Origin: an uncultured Hyphomonas sp.
Lineage (GTDB): Bacteria > Pseudomonadota > Alphaproteobacteria > Caulobacterales > Hyphomonadaceae
DNA: 64,000 nucleotides
Assembly (NCBI RefSeq): GCF_963675305.1
Contig: NZ_OY776147.1
Span: 930,001-994,000 of the forward strand
Direction: 5' to 3'
Shown here in pieces: positions 1 to 7,411 of the stretch. The translations under genes were made by a program, and so were the position numbers. Numbering within the stretch: the stretch's first letter is position 1; every line of letters starts with the position of its first letter. Under the pieces are notes generated by a model. The model worked only from the letters and a program-made list of their open reading frames with translations. It was not told where the DNA came from and did not search any database.

Positions 1-150
1 ATCATTTTCATTACGGCTTTCCCGGAACGGCTGCTGACAGGAGACCGTCCGGAACCGACCTTCCTCATCCCGAAACCCTTCCAGGAAAACACAGTGAAGG
101 CGGCGATCGGTCAGGCCCTGTTCTTCCATCCGGCCCGCGAAACAGCCTGA
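1..150 (+). CDS. phyR: PhyR-type general stress response regulator, 3' end only
   Basis: The frame is open from base 1 to TGA at 148-150 and gives the last 49 residues of a protein that begins before the window. It contains ITAFPERLLTG and FLIPKPF, which are hallmark sequences of the C-terminal receiver domain of PhyR. PhyR is the anti-anti-sigma response regulator that, when phosphorylated, captures NepR and frees the sigma factor EcfG. The lysine in PKPF corresponds to the conserved receiver Lys. The N-terminal sigma-like domain, nepR and ecfG are not in view. The identity is supported by two EcfG-type promoters a few hundred bases downstream. Confidence 0.85.
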   Translation: MIFITAFPERLLTGDRPEPTFLIPKPFQENTVKAAIGQALFFHPARETA

Positions 151-171
151 GGCGGAACGTCCTCGCATAGC

Positions 172-204
172 AAACGCCCTCCCTGTCACAGGGAGGGCGT
201 TTTG
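172..204 (+). terminator. Rho-independent terminator after phyR
   Basis: A perfect 14-bp stem, AAACGCCCTCCCTG with CAGGGAGGGCGTTT, encloses a TCA loop and runs into a T-rich tail. It lies 22 bases after the phyR stop and before the convergent small gene. Because both ends carry A/T runs, it may work in both directions. Confidence 0.85.
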
Positions 205-226
205 ATTTTGCGGATCATTGTCCTGC

Positions 227-367
227 CTAGATGGCCTGTAGCAGCATAACCGCGCCAATGCCCAGAATGGCGATAAGTGTACCGGCGGTCAGAACCCAGA
301 CCAGTCCCACACGTTCGCCCTGGCGAGCTTCATTTGGCGTCAGATCAGTATCTTGTTGCGTTTGCAT
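227..367 (-). CDS. Small single-pass membrane protein (46 aa), EcfG-type promoter
   Basis: The minus strand from ATG (365-367) to TAG (227-229) encodes 46 residues. A polar N-terminus beginning MQTQQDTDLTPNE is followed by one hydrophobic segment of about 24 residues (VGLVWVLTAGTLIAILGIG and onward), so it is probably an inner-membrane protein with a short cytoplasmic tail. The start is supported by AAAGGAGATCATC immediately upstream of the ATG. An EcfG-type promoter lies 23 bases further upstream. The gene converges on phyR with the terminator between them. Family unknown. The promoter and RBS make it a convincing small stress-induced gene, although no homology could be checked. Confidence 0.72.
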   Translation of the reverse strand: MQTQQDTDLTPNEARQGERVGLVWVLTAGTLIAILGIGAVMLLQAI

Positions 368-389
368 GATGATCTCCTTTCACCGCATC

Positions 390-414
390 AACGCGCCCGA
401 AGAGCGCCAGTTCC
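390..414 (-). promoter_or_regulatory. EcfG-type (general stress sigma) promoter for the 46-aa gene
   Basis: Read on the minus strand, this is GGAAC (410-414), exactly 16 bases, then CGTT (390-393). It is a perfect match to the alphaproteobacterial EcfG promoter GGAAC-N16/17-CGTT. It sits 23 bases upstream of the small gene's ATG. Confidence 0.8.
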
Positions 415-463
415 ATTCATTCCAACCGGTCTGTATGGGGAGGAATTAAATTTCGGACATCAT

Positions 464-488
464 GGAACCGTGTGGCGGTGTGTTCGTT
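464..488 (+). promoter_or_regulatory. EcfG-type (general stress sigma) promoter for the DUF883 operon
   Basis: GGAAC at 464-468, a 16-base spacer, and CGTT at 485-488 form a perfect EcfG promoter, with the next ATG 32 bases downstream. It diverges from the promoter at 390-414, so one control region between phyR and the membrane-protein operon would fire both ways. Confidence 0.82.
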
Positions 489-519
489 GGTCACGCAGCG
501 AAACAGAAAGGAACAAGAC

Positions 520-831
520 ATGAGCACGGTCACGAAAGAAAAACAGGCTGCCGCAAATGATGCAGGCCTGCAGGATGATCTCAATGCGCTCAAGGAAGAC
601 ATGGCTACCTTGCGCAAGGACCTTCAGTCGACCTTTGGGAGCTTGAAGGGCTTTGCCGAATCCAAGGCCGGTGACGGGGTCAGCAAAGGCAAGGAATTTG
701 CTGCCGACGCCGGTGAACACATCAAGTCGGCCCGTGTCGACCTCCAGTCCCAGATCCGCGAAAAGCCCATGGCAGCCGTTGGCCTGGCATTTGGTGCCGG
801 CCTCCTGATTGCTCTGCTCGGACGGAAATAA
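520..831 (+). CDS. DUF883 (ElaB/YqjD-like) membrane-anchored stress protein
   Basis: A 103-residue protein with a charged, helical coiled-coil-like body (about residues 10-75) and one C-terminal membrane segment (EKPMAAVGLAFGAGLLIALL) ending in GRK. This is the layout of the DUF883 family, whose E. coli member YqjD attaches ribosomes to the inner membrane in stationary phase. ATG 520 is chosen because AAAGGAAC lies just upstream; an in-frame start 48 bases earlier would lie within the promoter. It is the first gene of a stress operon with the next gene only 4 bases away. YqjD is paired with YqjE in E. coli, and the downstream gene here is YqjE-like. Confidence 0.85.
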   Translation: MSTVTKEKQAAANDAGLQDDLNALKEDMATLRKDLQSTFGSLKGFAESKAGDGVSKGKEFAADAGEHIKSARVDLQSQIREKPMAAVGLAFGAGLLIALLGRK

Positions 832-835
832 GACC

Positions 836-1234
836 GTGGACCAAACCAAACTCCGCTTCTTTGCAGCCACCGTCGGCGTCCTTCTGGGGCTCGGCGGTGT
901 GCTGGCCTTGTTCGCCGCCTCGACAATCGCGCTCGCCGAGGTCATGGGGCTGGCGGCAGCGGCGTTCACAGTCGCCGGCGTCGGCCTGTTGCTGGCGACG
1001 GCCTGCCTGCTGTTTTTCCTGCAACCTTTCCGGTCCATGGAAGATGAAGTCGACGAAGTGGAGGATGCCACTGCCGACGCCCTGGCAGATCTTCCCATTG
1101 ATGCGCTCCGCAGCTTTGTTGAGCGGCGCCCGCTGACGACCACGGCGCTGGCCATGGTGCTCGGCTATTCCGTCGTCAAAGACCCGCAAACGGCGCAGCG
1201 TCATGCCGAGCGCTTCTTCATGTCCATGCTGTAG
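836..1234 (+). CDS. DUF1469/YqjE-like (holin-superfamily) membrane protein
   Basis: A 132-residue protein with two adjacent transmembrane segments (about residues 8-30 and 38-62, LFAASTIALAEVMGL and LLLATACLLFFLQPF), then an acidic linker EDEVDEVEDA and an amphipathic C-terminal part. This two-TM pattern next to a DUF883 gene matches the YqjE-type Phage_holin_3_6 superfamily (DUF1469). GTG 836 lies 4 bases after the preceding stop, and an in-frame ATG at 809 is an alternative. It is probably co-transcribed from the EcfG promoter at 464. There is no evidence that it acts as a phage holin. Confidence 0.7.
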   Translation: MDQTKLRFFAATVGVLLGLGGVLALFAASTIALAEVMGLAAAAFTVAGVGLLLATACLLFFLQPFRSMEDEVDEVEDATADALADLPIDALRSFVERRPLTTTALAMVLGYSVVKDPQTAQRHAERFFMSML

Positions 1235-1320
1235 TAAACACAACAGGCCTACTGCCTGGATGATGGTGGCTGGTGAAGGGCGGGGGCGACATTTTTGGCG
1301 ACGCACCCTACATAACAGGC

Positions 1321-1971
1321 ATGCGCGTACCTCTCATGATCCTGTCAGCACTCGGTGCCGGTCTTGTGGCCGGACGCAAGCTGCTGGGCAAGGAGATCAG
1401 CGGCCGGAAAAACAAGGCCATCGAGGCGGCTGTCGAGGAGGCGCGCCACCGGATTCGTGCGGACACGATGCTGTTTGTCTCACGCAGTTTCCGGCGGTTT
1501 GCCATCGCCACCGGCATCAAGCTGCTGATCCTGCTGTGGCTCTGGGGGCTGCACCATTTCGCGGGCATGCCGCGGCCGGTGTTTGCCACGATCACCGTGA
1601 TCACGCTCGCAGTCTTCATGATCCGCGACCTCTGGATCAATTATCCCGCCATCAAGTTGACGCTCACAGAGCTGCACCGTCACGGTTGGCACCCGAAGCG
1701 TGCGCTGAGCGAGACAATCGCGGCCCGCGTCTTCGAGGAAGTGCTGCTGGAGGCGGGAAACCAGAAACAGACGCGCACAGGCGCCATCATGCTGATGCTG
1801 GCCGGTGAAGACCGCAGCCAGATGCATCATGACGTTGCCACAGCGGTTGCAGACATCGCCCGCGAAACAAGCTGGGACGATATCCGGCCCTATGTCATTT
1901 CTGCTGTTTTACGGATCGGGACGCTGGCCCTGATCTACAGTGCCAGCGTCTGGATCCTGGTGCACTATTGA
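1321..1971 (+). CDS. Conserved membrane protein of unknown function
   Basis: A 216-residue protein with a hydrophobic N-terminus (MRVPLMILSALGAGLVAGRK), two central membrane segments (about residues 62-78 and 86-103) and a C-terminal one (VLRIGTLALIYSASVWILV). The cytoplasmic stretches are rich in Arg and Lys. The start is uncertain: GTG 1273 is in frame, but ATG 1321 begins exactly at the hydrophobic segment. It follows the DUF1469 gene by 86 bases and may be the third gene of the stress operon, comparable in position to yqjK. It ends base-to-base against the convergent phytase. No family recognised. Confidence 0.6.
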   Translation: MRVPLMILSALGAGLVAGRKLLGKEISGRKNKAIEAAVEEARHRIRADTMLFVSRSFRRFAIATGIKLLILLWLWGLHHFAGMPRPVFATITVITLAVFMIRDLWINYPAIKLTLTELHRHGWHPKRALSETIAARVFEEVLLEAGNQKQTRTGAIMLMLAGEDRSQMHHDVATAVADIARETSWDDIRPYVISAVLRIGTLALIYSASVWILVHY

Positions 1972-2994
1972 TCAGTCGAGATCGAGCGCTTCGGAGATCG
2001 TGGTCCAGTCGACCATCTTGAAGTTCTGATTGAACTCGGAGACCGGGTTGGCATCGTCCTGCACAACCAATAGTCCGCCGGGAAGGCCCGGCAGTGGTGC
2101 GGAGGTAATGTCGAGACCGTCCGTGTGGGTCACACCGCCGATGCCGGTCGCGTCATTGTCGACAATGGAGAACACGCCGCGCGGGGCATAAGGCGGAGCG
2201 CGGTCGTAAACGACATAGCGGTCTGCCTCCTGTGCCGAGACCACCAGGTAGCCCGACTGGGCATCATCACCGAGCCACAGGCTCATGCCTTCGACATCCT
2301 CGACCAGCCCGTTGGCCGCCGCAATCGTGTCCACGACAAGCGGGTCAGCTGTCTCGTCCTTGAGGTCCACGGCCCACACGCCGAACGCTTCCTCGCCGAC
2401 GAACAGGCGTTCATTGGCGTCATCGAACACGCAGCCTTCCAGCTTTGACGGCAGTTTCACCACACGGTCCAGTGACGGCGTGAGCTTGTTCACCGTCTCC
2501 CAGGTGGCCGACCAGAGCTGGACCGTACCATCCTTGTAGGTCACCGCGGCGCGATAGGTCTCGCCTGTCAGGCCTGCGCAGATGCCATAAGGCTCGTCCT
2601 TGCCGGTCGGGGAGTCGCCGATGGGGGACACTGTCAGGGTTTGCGGATTGATATCGAACCAGGAGATCACATTGTGCGAGTCGTTGGAGGCGATGGCGAT
2701 ATTGCCGCGCAGGTCGACATTGTTGACCTGGCCGACGGGCAGTTCCTGAAGTTCGCCGCCGTCGAGGGCGTAGACATAAACGCCTTCATCCTTGTTGGTA
2801 CCCAGGATCAGCGAACTGGCCGGATCGGCCGTGTTGACCCAGATGGCCGGGTCATCAGCAAGGTCGCCTTCGCCGTTCATCGGTGCGGTTTCGTTCATGG
2901 GGACGACAGTGGCGATCTCGCCGGAATAAGGCGGCGGGGTCGTGGCGCAGGCTGCAATCGGCAGCAGGGCGGCGATCAAGTAGGTGGATTTCAT
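1972..2994 (-). CDS. Beta-propeller 3-phytase, lipoprotein
   Basis: A 340-residue protein that should release phosphate from phytate (inositol hexakisphosphate) outside the cytoplasm. A type II signal peptide ends with a lipobox IAAC at Cys16. Near residue 45 is the beta-propeller phytase hallmark ADDPAIWVN, followed by LILGTNKDEGVYVYALDG, the Lys-Gly-vYd blade motif. Further blades carry D/N-rich Ca2+ sites (RGNIAIASNDSHN, EGCVFDDANERLFVGEE). Family length is usually 340-380. It lies 87 bases downstream of a TonB-dependent receptor on the same strand, an arrangement reported for several proteobacterial phytases and suggesting coupled phytate degradation and uptake. Confidence 0.92.
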   Translation of the reverse strand: MKSTYLIAALLPIAACATTPPPYSGEIATVVPMNETAPMNGEGDLADDPAIWVNTADPASSLILGTNKDEGVYVYALDGGELQELPVGQVNNVDLRGNIAIASNDSHNVISWFDINPQTLTVSPIGDSPTGKDEPYGICAGLTGETYRAAVTYKDGTVQLWSATWETVNKLTPSLDRVVKLPSKLEGCVFDDANERLFVGEEAFGVWAVDLKDETADPLVVDTIAAANGLVEDVEGMSLWLGDDAQSGYLVVSAQEADRYVVYDRAPPYAPRGVFSIVDNDATGIGGVTHTDGLDITSAPLPGLPGGLLVVQDDANPVSEFNQNFKMVDWTTISEALDLD

Positions 2995-3081
2995 TGAACA
3001 ATATCCTGATCTTGTGTGACCGGGCCGGAATCCGCATGGCGAATCCCGGCCCCCTTGAGTCTGATTACTAGCGGAGGCTGA

Positions 3082-5880
3082 TCAGTATGTCAGCCGCACG
3101 CCGAACACGCCGGTCCAGCCGAACTCGTCATACTGCGACAGGCGGCGCTCGCTGCCATGGTAGTAGTATTCCGGTTCGTCGGTGAGGTTCTTGCCTTCGA
3201 CATAGACCTGAACATGGTCGTTGAGCTCATACTTGGCGGAAGCTTCGACCGACAGGTGGCCGTCCGTGTAGCGGTCGATGTTCTCGCCGAACAGTTCGTC
3301 CAGATAATCGCCGCGATAGTTCGCCGACACGCGCAGGTCCCAGGGGCCCTTGTCGTAGGCGAGGGCGACGTTCCAGACGACGTCGTTCTGCTTCAGAAGC
3401 GGCACTTCGCGGGTGCCGCGCGGGTCTTCCTCATTCGGGATCCGTGCCTGGGATTCGACCAGGGTCAGGTTGCCGGAGAGGAGGAAGCCGTCGAGGCTTT
3501 CATTGATGAAGCCAAGGCCCTGAACATAGTTGAATTCCACGCCGCGGACATAGGACCGGTCAACGTTGATGTAGGTCGAGACTTCTTCGAGGTTCGCCAC
3601 GTAGGACGCAGGCAGGAAGGAAAGGTCGACCTCGGCCGGAAGCTGGTCGATCTCATACGTTGCCGGGAAGATCGCATTGTCGATCGACTTGTAGAAGACG
3701 CCCGCCGACAGAACAGCCAGCTTCGTCGGGTAGTATTCGATCGACAGATCATAGTTGTCGGCTTCGTACGGCTTCAGGTTCGGGTTGCCCATCTCCAGCT
3801 CATCGCGATCATCGTTGAACAGGGCGATCGGTGCCATGTCGCCGAAGGCAGGGCGCACCACAGCGCCATAATAAGCGGCGCGGGCGAACAGATTGTCCGA
3901 AAGCGCATACTTCAGGTTCACGCTCGGCAGGATGTTCTGGTAGTCGTCCGAATAGTTGCGCGTCAGCACATTGTTCGGGTCATCTTCTTCCGCGAAGATA
4001 TAGCCTTTGGAGTCGACGTTGGTGCCTTCGAAACGCAGACCGGCCACAACCGTGACATTGTCGATCTCGAACGTCCCCATGCCGTAAAGCGCCAGGATCT
4101 GTTCGTCGATTGTGTAGTCGCCGGCGATGGTTTCGACATTGGTGTCGTCTTCGTTCAGATCGTCGGCCGTGACGACCGAGCGCAGGCCATAGGTCAGCCC
4201 GGCATCCGGCCAATTGAACATCGGATTGTTCATCCGCCAGCCGGAAATTGCGGCGTTCGGACGGATATAGTCGGTCATCAGAACATCGTCGATTTCATAC
4301 ACGTCGAGGTTCTGGTCCCGGACTTTTTCACGGTCGCGAAGCTTCACACCGCCCTTCCAGGTGACCGGAATGTCGCCGATCACGCTGTCGCGGGAGATGT
4401 CCAGCTTGCCGGACCATTCGGTGTCTTCATTCGTGGTGAATTCGCGCTCGAAGGCGTCCATTTCATAGGAGGACGGGTCGAGCAGGAAGTCGAAGCCAGG
4501 GCCCGACAGGCGCGGCTTTTTCGGGTCGGACAGATCGAACTGCAGGATGCCGTCGCCTTCCAAATCGTCGGAGCGGAACGTGACGTCGTGATTGTTGGAA
4601 TCGTCTTCTTCGGCATAGGCGTAGGAGACTTCATAGTCGAATTGCCATGCGCCGGCATAGGTCTGGCCGCCGAGGGCATACGTCTGGATGGTCCGGACTT
4701 CTTCGCGCTGGCGGACTTCCGCATCGGATTCCGCATAGTCGAAGGCGAAGCCATTATCGGTTACCGTCGGATCTTCCTCGTCGAGGCTGCGGAATTCCCA
4801 TTTGTTGCGGACTTCGTCGTCGGTGTACTGGTTGTACAGCGTCCGCAGGTAAAGCTCGGTGTTTTCAGAGGCCTTGAAGTCGATGTTTGCGACCAGGCCG
4901 ACGCGTTCGCGGGTCAGGTCGTACCAGCGCATTTCGTAATCGTCGTCCGGGACGATTGCGCCGACGTCGTCGTTAAAGCCCCAGCCGCCGGTTTCGTTGT
5001 TGTGCGCCTGGATGCGGCGGTCCTGGTAGTTGGCCGAAACAGCGACGCCGAGGCGGTCGCCGAACGTGTTGGAATAGGTCAGCGTGGCTTTCGGTGAGAC
5101 TTCTTCCGTGATCTCGTTATAGGCGCCTTCCAGCTTGGCGCGGACGAACTGGCCGTCCCGGTCGAAGGCAGAGATCGTTTTCATGTTGATGATGCCGCCG
5201 AGCGTGTCGGCGTCGACATCCGGCGTCAGCGATTTCTGAACCTCGATCCCGTCCAGCAGGTCGGACGGCACGCCGTCCAGAAGCACGCCGCGGCGGTCTT
5301 CCGGGGACGGGGTACGCACACCGTTGATCGAGGAGGCGATCAGGTCGGTGTTGAGACCGCGGATGGAGACGTAGCGGCCTTCGCCCTGGTCGTTCTCGAT
5401 GGAGAGGCCTGGGACGCGGGAGAGCGAGTCGGCGACCGTTGTATCCGGGAAGTTGCCGAGGCCGTCGGAGTCGATCACGGAGATGATCGCGTTGGAGGCG
5501 CGCTGCTGGTTGATGGCACCGGCCTGGGCGGCGGTGGAGCCGACCACGAGGACGTTGTCCATGTAGCGCGTGTCGCTGCCGACGGTGAAGTTTACGGTGG
5601 CCGAGCCGGAGAGCGAGACGTCGGACGTGACCTTGTCTGCGCCGATATAGGATACCGACAGCGTGTAGTCGCCAGCCGGGATGTTGGTGAAGCGGTAGTC
5701 ACCATAGCGGTCGGAAGCGGCGGTACGGCCGAGTTCCTCAATGGTGACGATGGCGCCCTGAAGCGGCGCTTCGCCGGACGCGTCGGTCACCTGACCGGTG
5801 ATGATGTCGGCGGAAGCCACCTGGATAAGCCCGGCGGAAGCAACCCCGAGCGCGAGTAGTGAACGATAAGATTTTGGCAT
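3082..5880 (-). CDS. TonB-dependent receptor with N-terminal carboxypeptidase-regulatory-like domain
   Basis: A 932-residue outer-membrane receptor. After a signal peptide (MPKSYRSLLALGVASAGL, cleaved near ASA) comes a CarboxypepD_reg-like beta-sandwich (about 24-105, VTIEELGRTAASDRYGDYRF), then the plug (ANAIISVIDSD, SLSRVPGLSIEND, VSIRGLN), then a long barrel ending in GVFGVRLTY with a terminal aromatic. ATG 5880 is preferred because AGAGGGG precedes it; a start 29 codons earlier would prepend a charged, non-secretory stretch. It is upstream of and co-directional with the phytase, so the substrate is probably phytate, an inositol phosphate or a metal complex of these. Substrate is inferred from context only. 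Confidence 0.9.
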   Translation of the reverse strand: MPKSYRSLLALGVASAGLIQVASADIITGQVTDASGEAPLQGAIVTIEELGRTAASDRYGDYRFTNIPAGDYTLSVSYIGADKVTSDVSLSGSATVNFTVGSDTRYMDNVLVVGSTAAQAGAINQQRASNAIISVIDSDGLGNFPDTTVADSLSRVPGLSIENDQGEGRYVSIRGLNTDLIASSINGVRTPSPEDRRGVLLDGVPSDLLDGIEVQKSLTPDVDADTLGGIINMKTISAFDRDGQFVRAKLEGAYNEITEEVSPKATLTYSNTFGDRLGVAVSANYQDRRIQAHNNETGGWGFNDDVGAIVPDDDYEMRWYDLTRERVGLVANIDFKASENTELYLRTLYNQYTDDEVRNKWEFRSLDEEDPTVTDNGFAFDYAESDAEVRQREEVRTIQTYALGGQTYAGAWQFDYEVSYAYAEEDDSNNHDVTFRSDDLEGDGILQFDLSDPKKPRLSGPGFDFLLDPSSYEMDAFEREFTTNEDTEWSGKLDISRDSVIGDIPVTWKGGVKLRDREKVRDQNLDVYEIDDVLMTDYIRPNAAISGWRMNNPMFNWPDAGLTYGLRSVVTADDLNEDDTNVETIAGDYTIDEQILALYGMGTFEIDNVTVVAGLRFEGTNVDSKGYIFAEEDDPNNVLTRNYSDDYQNILPSVNLKYALSDNLFARAAYYGAVVRPAFGDMAPIALFNDDRDELEMGNPNLKPYEADNYDLSIEYYPTKLAVLSAGVFYKSIDNAIFPATYEIDQLPAEVDLSFLPASYVANLEEVSTYINVDRSYVRGVEFNYVQGLGFINESLDGFLLSGNLTLVESQARIPNEEDPRGTREVPLLKQNDVVWNVALAYDKGPWDLRVSANYRGDYLDELFGENIDRYTDGHLSVEASAKYELNDHVQVYVEGKNLTDEPEYYYHGSERRLSQYDEFGWTGVFGVRLTY

Positions 5881-6106
5881 GACAGACCCCTCTGTTCGGT
5901 GAACCGAAGCGGCCTTCCCACAGTTTCTTGACGGGCCTGTATCGGATTTGTCACCGTTGTGTGACACGCTCTGGTTGCCGGGGGTGGGGCGTCCAAAAAG
6001 GTCCTTTTAGCGTGGCTGTGCGTCTTTCCGGTAACAGCCCGATCTCCAGCCTCCTGAAATATGGATGACGTTTTTGACGCAGGCGGCTGGGCTCTTGGAA
6101 TCTGAT

Positions 6107-6133
6107 AATTTACACTTACGTAAAGTGTAAATT
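6107..6133. promoter_or_regulatory. Palindromic operator upstream of the ArsR-type repressor
   Basis: AATTTACACTT (6107-6117) and its exact reverse complement AAGTGTAAATT (6123-6133) flank a 5-base centre. The A/T-rich 11-bp arms lie 22 bases before the repressor's ATG, inside the 274-base region that divides it from the divergent TonB receptor. This is where a dimeric ArsR repressor would bind for autoregulation. The operator is visible; binding is inferred. Confidence 0.75.
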
Positions 6134-6154
6134 GAGACCGGAGAGATCGACGAG

Positions 6155-6505
6155 ATGATCAGGGACAGTGAGAATATGGAGCCGCTGGTGACTGAAGCCA
6201 CAGGCCTGCTCAAATCCCTCAGCCACCCGGACCGGCTGATGATCTGCTGCCAGCTGCGCGGCGGGGAAATGGCGGTTTCGGAGCTGGAAGCCGATCTCGG
6301 CATCCCGCAACCGCGCCTGTCGCGGGAACTCGCCAAGCTGCGTGAGGAGGGCGTCCTGACGGCGCGCCGGGATGCGCGGCAGGTTTTCTACACACTTTCA
6401 GACACGCGCGCGCATGCGATGGTGGATGCCATTTGCTCAGTCATGCTGGGCAAGCAGGCCGATCCGGATGTGCGCATGACCCAGACAGCCAAAGCCAGAC
6501 ATTAA
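6155..6505 (+). CDS. bigR: ArsR-family persulfide-responsive repressor, BigR/SqrR-like
   Basis: A 116-residue winged helix-turn-helix protein (LLKSLSHPDRLMI; recognition helix around PQPRLSRELAKL, 52-62; wing RRDARQVFYTL). It has a cysteine at 31/32 in helix 2 and another at 94 in the last helix. This spacing corresponds to the Cys pair that forms a disulfide or polysulfide bridge in BigR and SqrR, sensors of sulfide/persulfide. It heads a three-gene operon with a persulfide dioxygenase (12-base gap) and a SulP transporter, which fits sulfide detoxification. The perfect palindrome just upstream suggests autorepression. A metal-sensing ArsR is less likely because of the operon partner. Confidence 0.82.
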   Translation: MIRDSENMEPLVTEATGLLKSLSHPDRLMICCQLRGGEMAVSELEADLGIPQPRLSRELAKLREEGVLTARRDARQVFYTLSDTRAHAMVDAICSVMLGKQADPDVRMTQTAKARH

Positions 6506-6517
6506 GGAGCCCCCGCG

Positions 6518-7384
6518 ATGACCCACCCCGTTGTGACCGCTTTCTTCGACGAACCCACTTTCACGGTCAGCTATGTCGTTGCCGACCCGGAGACCAAGGC
6601 CTGCGCCGTGGTCGATTCGGTGCTGGACTTCGATCCGGCATCCGGCCGCACGAATACCGAGTCCGCCGATGAGATCATTGACTTCATTCAGAAAAATGAC
6701 CTGAAGGTTGAGTGGATCCTGGAGACGCATGTCCATGCCGACCACCTCTCCGCGGCGCCGTACCTGCAGGAAAAGCTGGGCGGCAAGATCGCCATCGGCG
6801 CCGAGATCCGCACCGTGCAGGACACGTTCGGCAAGATCTTCAATGAAGGCACCCGGTTCCAGCGCGACGGCAGCCAGTTCGACAAGCTGATGGTGGACGG
6901 CGATACGTTCCGCATCGGGAACATCGAAGCCCATGCCCTGCACACGCCCGGCCACACGCCGGCCTGCATGACCTATGTCGTCGACGACGCGGCGTTCGTG
7001 GGCGATACCATGTTCATGCCGGACTATGGCACCGCCCGGGCGGACTTTCCCGGCGGAGACGCCCGCACGCTGTTCCGTTCGATCAAAAAAGTGCTGAGCC
7101 TGCCGCCCGAAACCCGCCTGTTCATGTGCCATGACTACAAGGCGCCTGGCCGGGACGAGTACAAGTGGGAAACCACGGTCGCCGAGGAGCGGGCGCACAA
7201 TGTTCACGTCCATGACGGGGTGACCGAGGACGAGTTCGTCGCCATGCGCGAGGCGCGCGATGCGACGCTGGACATGCCGCGGCTGATCCTGCCCTCGATC
7301 CAGATCAACATGCGCGCAGGCCAGATGCCGGAGCCGGACGATAATGGCACCAGCTATCTGAAAATTCCGCTGAACGCTCTATAG
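6518..7384 (+). CDS. Persulfide dioxygenase (ETHE1-like metallo-beta-lactamase fold)
   Basis: A 288-residue MBL-fold protein with metal ligands HVHADH (71-76), His146 (HTPGHT) and Asp163 (VGDTMF), and a late His205 (FMCHDY). The signature ARADFPGGDA (about 174-183) is typical of ETHE1/Blh persulfide dioxygenases, which oxidise glutathione persulfide to sulfite with a mononuclear iron. There is no rhodanese or DUF442 fusion, unlike some Blh proteins. AAGGAG lies 11 bases before the ATG. Position between a BigR-like repressor and a sulfate-type anion transporter suggests sulfide is oxidised to sulfite and the product moved across the membrane. A glyoxalase II role is less likely given the motif. 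Confidence 0.87.
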   Translation: MTHPVVTAFFDEPTFTVSYVVADPETKACAVVDSVLDFDPASGRTNTESADEIIDFIQKNDLKVEWILETHVHADHLSAAPYLQEKLGGKIAIGAEIRTVQDTFGKIFNEGTRFQRDGSQFDKLMVDGDTFRIGNIEAHALHTPGHTPACMTYVVDDAAFVGDTMFMPDYGTARADFPGGDARTLFRSIKKVLSLPPETRLFMCHDYKAPGRDEYKWETTVAEERAHNVHVHDGVTEDEFVAMREARDATLDMPRLILPSIQINMRAGQMPEPDDNGTSYLKIPLNAL

Positions 7385-7411
7385 TGCCGGAAAAAGCCGG
7401 GGGCTGAACGC

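Noticed and set aside
836..1234. Interpretation of the DUF1469 gene as a phage holin
   Set aside because: It is paired with a DUF883 gene under a stress promoter, like yqjDE. No lysin or phage gene is near.
3157..5097. A 646-codon open frame on the plus strand opposite the TonB receptor
   Set aside because: It is the antisense shadow of a GC-rich receptor gene: repetitive VV/IV/DV composition, no RBS, and no domain. The minus-strand product has clear receptor motifs.
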